From Scalesia atractyloides (Eukaryota > Streptophyta > Magnoliopsida > Asterales > Asteraceae), in assembly GCA_947069175.1 (NCBI GenBank), contig CAMTDV010000023.1, positions 88,505,563 through 88,569,562 on the forward strand: a stretch of DNA of 64,000 nucleotides, given 5' to 3'. Position numbers and translations under genes: made by a program. Positions within the stretch are counted from its first letter, which is position 1. Every line of letters starts with the position of its first letter. Under the pieces are notes generated by a model. That model was given only the letters and a program-made list of their open reading frames with translations. It was not told the DNA's origin and did no database searches. Below are positions 20,563-31,351 of the stretch, one piece after another.

Positions 20563-21589
20563 TGTCACACCCTGACCCGCAGCGGATAAGGTAGTCGGGG
20601 CATGATTGGGTTTTCATCAAAGCTCATGACATTTACTATTATAAAAGTTTAATATTTATTATTCCAAATTTAAATAAAACAATCCAACAACATGTAATTC
20701 AAACAACGACTATAATGTTCCAAACAATCTTGCAAATAACATTTTATTTTCTTCTAAGGTCCATGTCCTATGTGAACCACGCTTCAAACCTGTTCACCTG
20801 TATCATATGTAAAAATAGAGTTTGGGTCAATATAAGTTGGCGAGGGAATCCATTTTATCGTTGAGCAAAAATATATATTTGGTATTTTATAAAAATTGTG
20901 CATTAACCAAATATGAGAAACATCGTGATGTAATCTAAATCACAAATCACATCTTCAACTAATAATGCACATGTGAGCACGATAAGCGATGTGCTGCGAG
21001 ATCAAGGCTCAATCAAACATTGCCGATCTAGTATATTAGGTAGCGCGACGCTCCACCCGTAAGTAACGGGGAACAAATGGGCCCAATGTGAGATAATGAC
21101 TGAAATGAGAAATATAAACACAAAATCACCAGAAACAACAATATCACGTAACACGTTAGATCATAAATGGTAATAGCACGATATTTATAATAACAAGATA
21201 ATAAAAACGACACATGATACACCCCAAAAACATGGATAAAAGGGGAGTCGTAAGATTCACTCACAGTGTGTGCGTTTATGATTTGATGGAGATTGCGCAC
21301 GGTTGAGTGGTTTAGATACCAAACGATGAAACGGCTAACCTAAATACTTACACAACGAATTAGCAAAAAAAATATTCCTTTAGTTGAATTTTAATATTTT
21401 TATTTAACATTTTATTTACCTAATTTTACTAGATTAGCTAATATTTATTATTATAATAATTTGATTTAACTTGCATTTATTAATTAACCATATTTTAAAA
21501 TAATAAATATTTGGAGAAATATTAAGGGTTTACTTGATTTAAAAAAATTGTTCTATTTTTTTCCAGAATAATTGGATAAAACCGGTCGG

Positions 21590-21660
21590 ACTAGGCAGCA
21601 TGTGGGGTTCGAACTCGTGACCTGTTTACGTGCACGCAGCCCGGCCAACTGGGCTGCGTG
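21590..21660 (-). other. tRNA-like hairpin/B-box module in E's LTR
   Basis: A perfect 10-bp stem, CACGCAGCCC (21633-21642) with GGGCTGCGTG (21651-21660), has an 8-nt loop that reads AGTTGGCC on the minus strand, the A-box loop form. The minus-strand B-box is GAGTTCGAACCCC (21604-21616). Compared with module 3 of B (CACGTAGCTC/GAGCTACGTG), paired positions have changed on both sides. Element D is inserted directly before it. Confidence 0.7.
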
Positions 21661-21665
21661 TCTAA

Positions 21666-22081
21666 TGTAGGTCCCCTAGTCCATATGATCTTCACAGAAT
21701 CGTCTATCTAATCTAGAGTGCGGAATCCCCTAGATCAGATTTCACATAAACAAGAACACAAACACGAACATGATTACTTTGAAACTGTCTTCTATTGATT
21801 ATCAAACATAATGTGTTTACAATCAATTCAAGACTCTCTAGAAATCTCTCAGCCACTCTCTGTAGATTTCTCACACTCCTCTCTGTTTAACCACCTTACG
21901 CCCTAATGCACAACATGTATATATACTACATGTCTGCATACTAGGCTTTATACTGGGCTAGGCCATTCTCCAAGCCCATTACAACTCTAACCAAGCTAAA
22001 CACAAATGCTAAGCCCAATACAAATTATCCAAAGACTAAACTATTAAACTATTAAGCTGTTGTCACAAGTATGCACCAACA
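21666..22081 (-). repeat. 3' LTR of element D
   Basis: Near-identical to 26319-26736 with a handful of differences (for example CATATGATC versus CGTATGGATC near the end). It contains ACATGTATATATACTACATG near 21914, a plausible TATA region within a small palindrome. Confidence 0.9.
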
Positions 22082-22082
22082 G

Positions 22083-22092
22083 ACTCCCCCTT
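22083..22092 (-). promoter_or_regulatory. Polypurine tract of element D
   Basis: AAGGGGGAGTC on the minus strand abuts the 3' LTR. Further TTTAGGGGGAG tracts lie near 23537-23549 and 23590-23600. Extra upstream purine tracts are known from Sirevirus-type copia elements. Confidence 0.8.
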
Positions 22093-23888
22093 GACAATAG
22101 CTTCATAGTGTAATTTTGTCTTCAGACATCTTGTGATCTTTTGGTCTTTGGATAGCTTCAGCTACACACAGATTCTGACATCAACAGACTCCCCTTCGCT
22201 GATGTATCCAATCACCGAATCTTCCATTCTTTGTAAATTAGCGAACTAGCATTCTCTGTTAAGCTTTTATACCCAGATTCCTCTATATCTCCCTTTGCAA
22301 TGTAGTAGAAGGATCCTACCATGCATCTACACACATTCGTCACTCAATTCTTAAAATGTAATTTACTTGAATTCTACACTTCATTTTGATAACTTCATTA
22401 ATCTGTTTAGAAACACAAGCAAGTAACTCAAAAAACCATTAGTTCTTTCCACATTAAAGATAAACCAATATTTTATCTTATCATGCAAAAAATAACGCTT
22501 TATCAGTTCGAATTGTGAGACTTTAAAACCAAATCTTTTTGTATTTTTATATTTTCTGAAAACAAATAAATAACGGAATAATAAACACTCTGTTTTTGTG
22601 AGAATCACCATTAAGAAGATCATATCAGCAACATCAAACTGTTTTTACACTATCTGATTATTCTATATGCAAAATTCATGAAAAGCAGTTCAAGACGATT
22701 ACCCGTATTGTTTATCCACTTAAACAAAATACATGAACATTTCAAGTACCATTACCTAGTGATCTGTTTAGATAATTTATATTGATATACTAGTGTGTCC
22801 CACTTCAGGACATACCCCCATAATCAAGGTATGCACAAAAATTCATCGTAGCATGTGAGTATACCGAAATTCATCCTTTTGAATTACAACATTAGATAGT
22901 TGGTGATTAGGTTAGTACTTCTGTACAGCAAAGAGACCAATATCCAACTAGGGTTAGGACAAATACCAAATTTTGGTACGAATAATGCAATTTGCACATT
23001 TTAATGACTCTCTAGGAGAGATTCTTCAATTTTTGGGATTTTCCATTTTAGCTCTTTTAAGATATCCTGGTTGTGCCTATGTCAGCATATATATGGATGG
23101 AGCATAAGGACAACCTTGATACCCCGGATAAAATAACGATATAAAGACCTAAAACCTCAGACTTTTGCAATCTATCAACGTAAGATTTAAGGTTATAAAA
23201 CCATACGCCACTGATATGTTACCCACTCATACACAGATTATTATATTTGTATCATAAAGGTAAGTTGATTATTTCATGCGTTTTGCCTACTCGTACATAT
23301 ATGATGAAGCTGCTTCCACACTATATACAGATTATTATATTTGTATCATAAAGGTAAGTTGATTATTTCATGCGTTTTGCCTACTCGTACATATATGATG
23401 AAGCTGCTTCCACACTTAAGCAATTTAATTTTAATTTCAGTGTGACAGTTTAACTTGCTGATGTACAATCATTTTTTCTTTTCCAAACAGTGAAACTCAC
23501 TTTTTATTTTTTGAAAAACTTGTAAACTTTTCAACTTACTCCCCCTAAACTCACGCACTAACTAAAACTCTTTTTGGCTTAGGGAAATTTCTCCCCCTAA
23601 ATTTTGTTTTTATGGAGTAAGGGTTTAAAAACAGAAATCTAAATACAAACAGACTCCCACTTCAACCTGACAAAAGGTTTTTCACTGTTAGTAAACATTT
23701 TCTATCACAGAAGTAAATAATTCGTTACTATGGGTAACCTACTATTCAGCTCAGATGCTTTACAGTAATAACCACTTTTGAACACATCAGCAGTCCTTCT
23801 TGGCCATCATGCACTCACTCAACATCTTAGTTAGACTTGAGAAACCAAACCCTACCGATTTAGGGTTGGCCATGAATATCAACATAAC
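22093..23888 (-). other. Non-coding 3' region of element D
   Basis: AT-rich, with no pol motif in any frame (no integrase HHCC or D-D-E, no YVDD, no copia RNase H). It holds the 94-bp duplication at 23233-23415 and two extra purine tracts. It occupies the place where pol should be. Confidence 0.65.
23233..23415. repeat. 94-bp tandem duplication
   Basis: The stretch starting ACAGATTATTATATTTGTAT recurs 94 bp later with almost no change, ending GCTGCTTCCACACT. The near-identity shows a recent slippage or unequal-exchange event inside element D. Confidence 0.95.
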
Positions 23889-25426
23889 TTAATTCTCTCC
23901 AATATCCATCACACCCCACTGGTGTCTTGGATGTCCTCCAAGTTGCTGAACAAGATTTATAATTTCCACGAGATCTTTGATCACGAGAGTTCCAATAAAC
24001 TCTCGGATTTTCCAACCTTTGAAAATTATTATCTCGAAACCTTGTTCTCCCATTATCATAATCTGAACTTTGAAAAATTTTTGGATTATCTTAAACATTT
24101 GAGTTACTAAAACCTCTATATTCATTTCTCCTTTGAAAATTTCGATTACTAGAAGTCTGGTATCGATTTTGATATAAAAAATTTTTCCTTGTAAAACAAT
24201 TTGATTGTCCATTAACATGACTTGATTTAGGTGAATTTTTTCTTGGACTATCAAATCTTCTTGATGTTGAAGATTTAGGCTGAAATCTTGGTTGATTTGT
24301 CTAAGAACTTGGTTTAACATTCTTATTTAACCCAACCTGATTTCCATCCTCAACCTCAACCTCCGTCTCCACATTCTTACCCTTTTTAAAAGGACAACAA
24401 CTAACCACATGTCCTTTGTTGTGACATTTAAAACAAGATCTCTTCTTAAAAGTTCTCTTTCTGTTAGGTCCCTTTTTAAATGATTTGACTGTTTTATCGT
24501 TAGTATCCTCATACACTTTACGAGGTGTACTATTAGACCTAACAGATTCTTTCAAAGAGACTGGACTATCAGGTATGTCAAATGTTATCGGATCCACTAC
24601 ATCTGGTGTAGTAGGCACAAGATCTGGTAGCGCATTTTCATTTGGGAAAAAAGAGTAATCTTAATCCTTAGAAGATGAAGCTTTACTAAACCTCACTCGT
24701 TTTATCACAATTTGACTCCATTTTTCTCAAAAGAACATTTGACTCTTTCTGTTTTTCTAATTCAGCTAACAGAATTTTATTTTGCTCCGATAGTTTGTCT
24801 ACCTTACCTTGTAGTTCAATGCAATTATGACAAGTATGACTTACATATTTAAATTGTACATGTACTTCTACTGTAAGCTCATCTATATCATCCATGCACA
24901 TTGTAGCACTTGCCTCCTTGACTTCCTTCTTCTCTTCTTTCTTACCAGCTGTTTCTTCAATCTTCACAGCTACAGTCTCAGCTAAACCTGCTTGTTCACA
25001 TGTACTTCTTCTTGAAGAACTCTGATAACGTTTTCCTAAAGGTTCCCACAGCTCTCTAGATGATCCATACCTATTACAAATGTGTTTCATATCAGTTGGC
25101 AAGGATATCTTTATCGTTGCTGAAGCTTTCTTCTCAACATCATGCATCTGTTTCTCAGAGTCTTCCATCTTCTCATACGAAAGTACCAGAATTCTCCCGT
25201 TAACTCGACGTGTGGGAGCAATATACCCATCAGTCATACAGCTCCACATCTTAGAATCTTCACTTAAAACAAATGCCTCAAACTTCTTCTTCTGGTCTAC
25301 ATAGTGTTCAACATTTATCAACTTTGGGCAGTTATTTACACTCTCACTCATATTGTTCAATCTGACCATCTTTAACATGCAGAGTATCAGTCTAAATGGA
25401 TTTGGTATACCTGTATCAAAATCCAA
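23889..25426 (-). pseudogene. Element D gag (copia UBN2-type) with CCHC knuckle
   Basis: It starts at 25426. The first frame (to 24686) has a UBN2-like domain (KFEAFVLSEDSKMWSCMTDG, ASATIKISLPTDM, SRELWEPLGKRYQ) and then a coiled-coil-like stretch (CHNCIELQGKVDKLSEQNKI, then LLAELEKQKESN). After a frame change the 24618-24301 frame has a Lys/Arg-rich stretch and the knuckle CFKCHNKGHVVSCC (CX2CX4HX4C). The C-terminal third (24300-23889) is an Asn/Arg/Ser-rich tail readable in a shifted frame (SSNRNFQRRNEYRG). The gag is almost complete, with a few frame breaks. I found no pol after it. Confidence 0.8.
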
Positions 25427-25739
25427 ATCTAACCTCTCTTCTGGTCTTTCGTGTTTTACTGTAACGTACTGTTAAAAATGTTACAAAATTTGTCTGAAAA
25501 GTGTGTTTACCAAATTGTACCGTTAGACTCGTCTCGACGATACGAATCCAATGATGTATATTGTCCGATAGTGATTTTAGGAATTTCCGTGCCTTTTATT
25601 TATTTTTATTTTTTTATTTTTATTTTTTGCCCTAAAAATCACACGAGTCTAACCGTGCAGTTGGTTTGTTAAGATTGTTTATGGATCAATTTCTATGACT
25701 GAAACGTTTAACTCCGGTTACGTCAGCTGGTTAACTTTC

Positions 25740-26170
25740 CACCTTTTTGTATAGAACCCGGAACAGTGCCAAATCTGGAAAAGTAACTCGGATAGTCAAA
25801 CCGAGATCGAAATCCGGAATAGTAATCCAAATTGCTAATCCGAATTGGTGATTCGGAATAGTGATCCGAGATGAAATCCGGAATGCACTATTCTGATCGG
25901 AAATGGAATCCAGAATAGAGTATTCTGATCCGAGATGGAATCCAGAATACCCTTCTGATCTGAAATTCAATCCGAAATGGAATCCGAGATGGGCTTTTCT
26001 CATCCGAATTGCACTTTTCTGATCCGAAATGCAAGTTTTCCATATCCGAATTGCAAGTCTGATGATCCGAAATGCCGATTTCTGATCTGAAATTTAAGTC
26101 TGCAATCCGAAATGCTTCACTTTTGATCCGAGATGCCTTTCTTCAATCTGAAACGCTTGCTGTTAGTCCG
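25740..26170 (-). repeat. Degenerate short repeat in element D leader
   Basis: The motif GATCCGAAATG (minus CATTTCGGATC) and variants GGAATCCGAGATG and CCGAATTGCA recur roughly every 15-35 bp, about 20 times. It lies between the PBS and gag. Confidence 0.8.
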
Positions 26171-26304
26171 AAATCACTGAAGAAACCCTAAAACAGCCGC
26201 CAAAACCCTAATTCAGCCCAAACTCCAAAACAACCTCCAAAACGTCCAAAAACCCAATTTTTCTGTTGTTACGATTCTGAACCGAGCAAAATCAAGAGCC
26301 GAAT

Positions 26305-26316
26305 GCTCTCATACCA
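26305..26316 (-). promoter_or_regulatory. Primer-binding site of element D
   Basis: TGGTATGAGAGC on the minus strand, 2 bp inside the 5' LTR. It is one base from the usual initiator-Met site TGGTATCAGAGC. Confidence 0.85.
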
Positions 26317-26318
26317 AT

Positions 26319-26736
26319 TGTAGGTCCCCTAGTCCGTATGGATCTTCACAGAATCGTCAATCTAATCTAGAGTGCGGAATCCCCTAGATCAGATTTCACA
26401 GAAACAAGAACACAAACACGAACACGATTACTTTCAAACTGTCTTCTATTGATTATCTAACACAATATGTTTACAATCAATTCAAGTCTCTCTAGAAATC
26501 TCTCAGCCACTCTCTGTAGATTTCTCACACTCCTCTCTATTTTAACCACCTTAAACCCTAATGCACAACATGTATATATACTACATGTTTGCATACTAGG
26601 CTTTATACTGGGCTAGGCCATTCTCCAAGCCCATTGCAACTCTAACCAAGCTAAACACAAATGCTAAGCCCAATACAAAATATCCAAAAACTAAACTATT
26701 AAACTATTCGGCTGTTGTCACAAGTATGCACCAACA
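26319..26736 (-). repeat. 5' LTR of element D
   Basis: Partner of 21666-22081, followed by the TSD TCTAA at 26737-26741. The close match between the two suggests a recent insertion into E's older LTR. Confidence 0.9.
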
Positions 26737-26829
26737 TCTAACCCGAAATATATTGGATTTTTATTATATTTATCTACTTGTTAGTTCTAATCATAATTCT
26801 ATCTAAGTAAAAAGGTTTGATAAATTACT

Positions 26830-27063
26830 GGACCGGTGACCGCCGCACTCTTTGCTTCGTGTGCACACACCCCTACCAATTGGGCTGTGTGTCTAACCCA
26901 TTGGATATAAGATTTTTATATCTTTTATATACTTACTGTCGTTTCTGTTTGAGTTTTATAAAAAGGGTTTGATTTATTGTAACAATCGGAACGTGTACAG
27001 ACTCGAACCTGTGACCTTGACTTCATGTGCACACAGTCCCACCAACTAGACTGTGTGTCTAAC
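26830..27063 (-). other. Two tRNA-like hairpin modules in E's LTR
   Basis: In 26987-27063 a CACACAGTCC/AGACTGTGTG stem (one mismatch) has the loop AGTTGGTG on the minus strand and a B-box CAGGTTCGAGT. In 26830-26900 a CACACACCCC/GGGCTGTGTG stem (one mismatch) has the loop AATTGGTA, but its B-box is lost. Both begin GGTTAGACAC or its like. Together with 21590-21660 they give the same three-module array as in B. Confidence 0.6.
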
Positions 27064-27639
27064 CTGGTTTAAACAGCATTTTAATTTCTTTTAAACAAAG
27101 GCTCAGTTCGTCTTCTTTATTTCAAAAAGACACAGAACTTATAAACCCTTATATTTGATTAACTCTTCTTTTATTAGATAATAGTTAATTATATACAAGA
27201 TTTATAAGGATTGAAAGGATAGAGTAAAAAATATACCAAAACGAAGACACTCTAAATCTCCGGTGGGATTCGGAAAATTTCAGACTTCCAGGGAGGTGTT
27301 ATTGAAGAACAGAAGATTGGAAAGAGTTTAGGGTGAGTGTGTGTACTCTAAATGGGTTTCAGAGATCCCTATTTATAGCAAGAGAGGGTCGCACATACTT
27401 AGCTTTGGTTTTGGTCAAACAATTATGGGTGAGTTGATTGTAAGACAAAATTGAATGTGTTTGACTCAGTTTTTGAATCTAGATGCACGTTTAGAAACGG
27501 TTTCTGCAGTTAATTGAAAGGAAAAACGGCAATTTGATGATTGCCGGTGGTTACACCGTTACTGGGCGGCTTATTTTGAATCTAGATCAAAGAAAAAAAT
27601 GTTTATAACAGTTTATTGGGCTTAAACATTTCAGATGTG

Positions 27640-27710
27640 AAGTGGGTGCTGCAGTGGTGTGCTGTGTGTGTGGTTTGGGCTAAGACCCGGGTTCGATCCC
27701 AGTGTCTACC
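27640..27710 (+). other. Class-II tRNA-like module in E's LTR (antisense to LTR)
   Basis: GCAGTGGTGTGCTGTG, then TTTGGGCTAAGACCCGGGTTCGATCCC, keeps the GGTTCGATCC B-box and the 5-bp CCGGG side of the T-arm. The A-box is weak. It lies at the same relative place and orientation as the class-II module in the B LTRs. Confidence 0.5.
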
Positions 27711-27926
27711 CTTTAATTCTTTTTTTATTTTTTACAACCATCTTTATATTAATATATTTTTTATTTAATATTATTATTTTTATATTTTTTATTATATATA
27801 TATATATATATTAATATATACGAAACTCTTAAACAATTAAATCAAAATTTCGAAATGAAAAGATTTCGTTAAACCTTGATTACAAAACGAGCGGATTTTA
27901 GAACATGTTTTTCATTAGATGTTACA

Positions 27927-27941
27927 GTATCCCCTACTTTT
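27927..27941 (-). promoter_or_regulatory. Polypurine tract of element E
   Basis: AAAAGTAGGGGATAC on the minus strand abuts the 3' LTR, identical to that of element B. Confidence 0.9.
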
Positions 27942-29320
27942 AATATTTCCGTCCCGAATTTAAGTGCTAGTAGGTTTGTCTTGGAAGAGATGAGGGTATT
28001 TTTCTCGTGCATTGAGTCTTCACGTTCCTAAGTGACGCGGGTCCTCGTTTTGACTCCCAACGCACCCTTATTATAGGTATTCGACTTCGTCTTAAGTGTT
28101 TTTCACCGAAGTCCATGATTTCTACAGGTTGCTCTACAAAATGCCTCGACTCATCAATCTAAATATCTTCTAACGGTATATGAAGGTTTTCATAGGCAAG
28201 GCACTTTTTCAAGTTAGAAACATGGAACGTTGGATGGATCTTGTTGAGTTCTTCAGGTAAATCAAGCTTGTAGGCTACATGACCATCTCTCTCGAATATT
28301 GTAAAAGGTCCAACACAGCGAGGTGCTAGCTTGACTTTCTGTCCAAACCGAACAACTCCCTTCCATGGTGACACTTTCAAAAGTACTTGATCACTAACAT
28401 AAAACTCGAGCGGCTTTCGTCGTTTGTAAAGTAACTCTTTTGACGACTCTGAGTTGCTAGAAGATTGTTGCAGATTTGGAGAATCTTATCGGTTGTTTCT
28501 TGAAGTAATTCGGTCTAGTGATTTGTGTTTCACCGATTTCGTGCCAACATACAGGTGATCGGCACTTACGACCATATAGTGCTTCAAAAGGAGCCATACC
28601 GATGCTAGAGTGATAGCTATTATTGTATGAGAATTCGACAAGGCTAGATGAGTATCCCAATTGCCCTTGAAGTCAATGACACATGATCGTAGCATGTCTT
28701 CAAGAGTCTGTATGGTGCGCTCAGATTGTCCATTAGTTTGAGGATGAAAGGCGGTGCTGAGGTCTAAGCGAGTTCCTAACGCTGATTGCACGGCTTGCCA
28801 TGTTCGTGAAGTAAAACGCCCATCTCGATCCGAGATGATGCTCAGAGGCTCATCGTGTCGACTTACAATTTTATCGATGTAAATAGAGCTAACTTCTCGT
28901 TTTTGTAATCTTTGCAGATCGGAATAAAATGAGCTGATTGGTAAGACGATCTACAATAACCCAAATCATGTTATGCCCACTGGAAGTACGAGGTAACCTG
29001 GTAATAAAATCCATGGTTATTTTTCCCACTTTCCAAACGGGTATTTCGGGTTGGACAGTAAGCCTGAGGGTCTTTGATGCTCGGCTTTAACTTTCGAACA
29101 TGTGAGGCACTTAGAGACGAAGACGGCGATATCCTTTTTCATCCAGGGCACCAGTAAGAGTATCGTAGATCTTGATACATCCTATCAGCACCTGGATGTA
29201 TGGAGTATCGTGTTTGTGGGCCTCGTTCATGAGGAATGTACGAAGATTATCATGATTAGGTACCCAAATACGATTTAGGTAATGAAGAATGCCATCGGAT
29301 TTCGATTCCAACTTAATTTT
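27942..29320 (-). pseudogene. Element E integrase and C-terminal tail, broken
   Basis: Read on the minus strand, the zinc region is near 29311-29111 (NEAHKHDTPYI..., HHCC decayed). The core is near 29010-28457: WVIVDRLTN (first Asp), the second Asp region as DLGSRWAF-type text in a shifted frame, DLSTAFHPQTNGQSERTIQT (Glu) at 28791-28680, and VEFSYNNSYHSSIGMAPFEA. The tail (28380-28159) has GPFTIFERDGHVAYKLDLPE and FHVSNLKKCLA. It aligns well with B's integrase but has at least four frame breaks. Confidence 0.85.
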
Positions 29321-29850
29321 AGCTCCACAAGATAATTCGTCTCGTAAATCGTTTTTCCGTGACAGAGGTATGCTAAACTTCGCGAATGCGTCTTTGAAGA
29401 TCAGTTACAATTTAAGAACCCAACAGGTGGATGGAGTTAGCATAATCTTTATGACTAAGAGAATCTACTACGACGTTAGCTTTACCAGGATGATAACGGA
29501 TTTCACAATCATAATCATTCAATAGTTCGTCCCATCGTCATTGCCTCATGTTTAACTCTTTCTGATTGAAGATATGTTGAAGGCTCTTATGGTCAGTGTA
29601 AATCTCACACTTTGTCCCATAGAGATAATGTCTCCATATCTTTAGAGCGAACACGACTGCTCCGAGTTCAAGGTCATGAGTGGTGTAATTCTTCTCATGG
29701 ACTTTGAGTTGCCTTGAGGCGTATTTTATCACCTTACCCCTTTGCATTAAGACACACCCTAGTCCCTGCCCTGATGTGTCACAATAAACCACAAAGTCAT
29801 CACAACCGTCAGGGAGAGTGAGAATAGGTGCATCACAAGTCTCTGTTTCA
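29321..29850 (-). pseudogene. Element E RNase H
   Basis: The frame 29792-29538 is a good Ty3/gypsy RNase H: VYCDTSGQGLGCVLMQ (Asp), YASRQLKVHEKNYTTHDLEL (Glu), then YLYGTKCEIYTDHKSLQHIF (Asp), ending ELNMRQ. The D-E-D catalytic set is present. Upstream (29850-29793) and downstream frames are shifted, so it is an isolated domain. Confidence 0.85.
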
Positions 29851-30554
29851 AGGTTTGGAAAGCCTCTCCTGTTTGGGCACCCAAACGAAGGGCTTGCCCT
29901 TATGAGTCAAGATGTGAGTGTAAGCCATACGGAGAAATTTGCGATAAAACATCGAAATAACCGCTAAACGAGGATGATCTAACTTCAGTAGGAGTGCGTG
30001 GAGCCTGCCGTTCTTGCACTGCTTTGATCTTTGCAGGGTCGACATGAATTCCTTTGTCGTTGACGACGTGACCAAGGAATTAAACTTCCTTTAACCAGAA
30101 TTCACATTTTGAAAACTTAGCGTAAAGCTTATCCATATTCAAAAGTGTTAGGATAAGTCGAAGATGTCACTCTGATCTGACTTAGTCTTGGATTAAGTAT
30201 CACGATAAAAAACAATAACGAAACGATCGAGGTAGGGTTTGCACACCCTATACATTAGATCCATGAAAACGACGGGAGCATTGGTCAACCGAAAGGGCAT
30301 GACCATGAATTCGTAGTGACCGTAGCGAGTTCGAAAGGCAGTCTTTGGAATGTCTTCTTCACATACTTTAAGCTGATGATAGCCAGAACGAAGATCGATT
30401 TTTGAGAAACAGGTTGCATCATGAAGTTAGTCTAGAAGGTCATCAATGAGAGGTAAAGGATAACGGTTCTTGATGGTCAGCTTGTTGAGCTCTCGATAGT
30501 CGATACACATTCTTCTTCTTGACGAAAAGAACCGGTGCCCCCCAAGGTGATGCG
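29851..30554 (-). pseudogene. Element E reverse transcriptase, catalytic motif destroyed
   Basis: Blocks of Ty3/gypsy RT appear in changing minus-strand frames: LSIIDNRSSTS-like text after 30510, KSIFVLAIISLK near 30400, a DLMYRVCKPYLDRFVIVF segment near 30265-30212, and the RVCKPYLD motif. The residues that should be FIDDILIYS read FYRDT and a stop, so the metal-binding aspartates are lost by a small indel near 30200. Thumb-like text continues to 29850 (ATLRWFTHIL-like, then the connection). Confidence 0.75.
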
Positions 30555-31351
30555 CTAGGGCGTATGAACCCTTTGTGACAGGGCTAACCGATATGGAGAT
30601 TTTGCAACTGGAGTGGCACTAGATACAAGATCGATTCGAAATTCAACTTCTCGCATAGGAGGAAGTCCTAAGACATCATCTGGAAAGACTTGAGGAAAAT
30701 CTCTAACAATCGGAATACCTTCGAGTTTCTTCTCCTTGCCTTCTTTCTTGACGATGTGGGCTAAGAATGCTATGTAATCTTTGCGAAGATATTTTCGGGC
30801 TTGAAGACACGACATCAACTTGAGTCCCTTGGTTGGGGTTTCACCAAAAATACAGAGGGTTTGGCCATCAGCGAGTGGAATTCGAATTAATTTTTCATAA
30901 CATACAACTTCAGCATGATGCTGACTGAGACAGTCCATACCAATGATGACGTCAAAACTTCCCAATTTCATGGGAATGAGATCGATTGGAAAATCATGAT
31001 CATTAAGAGTAAGAGTGCAGTTACGAATGATAGAATCCAACGTAATAGGTTCTCCGTCTGCTACTCCACTGTAAATGATTCGACTAGGCTAACGCGAGGT
31101 AAACCAAGAATAGGCTTGAATTCTTGGGACACAAAAATCTTATCTGCGCAAGTGTCAAAAAGAATAGATGCATAGCTATCATTACTGAGAAACGTACCGT
31201 TGACCACATTGTTATCCACTCTAGCCTGATTGGCGTTGATGTTAAAAGCTCTACCTCGTGCTGGGGGGTTGGCTTGATTGGCTTGGTTCACAAGATTAGC
31301 TTGGGCTTCCACGTTGATGATGTTCACTAAACGTGGGCAGGTGTTGCGCAA
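30555..31351 (-). pseudogene. Element E aspartic protease and RT linker
   Basis: In the 31351-31061 frame the active site reads ILFDTCADK, so the usual DTG or DSG glycine is replaced by Cys. The frame then breaks, and 31040-30555 continues: FDVIIGMDCLSQHHAEVVCY (typical late protease), IVRDFPQVFPDDVLGLPPMR, VEFRIDLV and PYRLA (linker to RT), ending at the RT start. Residues align closely with the comparable part of element A. Confidence 0.8.

Larger units (their letters stand above)
21666..26736 (-). mobile_element. Element D: copia-type gag-only LTR retrotransposon
   Basis: The LTRs of about 417 bp (21666-22081 and 26319-26736) start TGTTGGTGCATACTTGTG and end GGGACCTACA on the minus strand. 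The TSD TCTAA lies at 21661-21665 and 26737-26741. The PBS lies inside the right LTR and the purine tract inside the left one, giving minus orientation. The internal 4.2 kb holds a repetitive leader, one gag frame and about 1.8 kb of non-coding DNA. No integrase, RT or RNase H was found, so it is a TR-GAG-like non-autonomous element, probably a derivative of a copia/Sirevirus-type parent (inference). Confidence 0.9.
20563..27926 (-). repeat. 3' LTR of element E, split by element D
   Basis: On the minus strand it starts TGTAACATCTAATG at 27926, just after E's purine tract, and ends GGGTCAGGGTGTGACA at 20563. Excluding element D it is about 2.3 kb. It is clearly related to the B LTRs at both termini and in layout (antisense class-II module, three sense hairpin modules, hairpin satellite with one copy at 20997-21030), but most of the rest has diverged. 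The left flank ACACC at 20558 has no recognised partner because the other end of E is not preserved. Confidence 0.85.
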
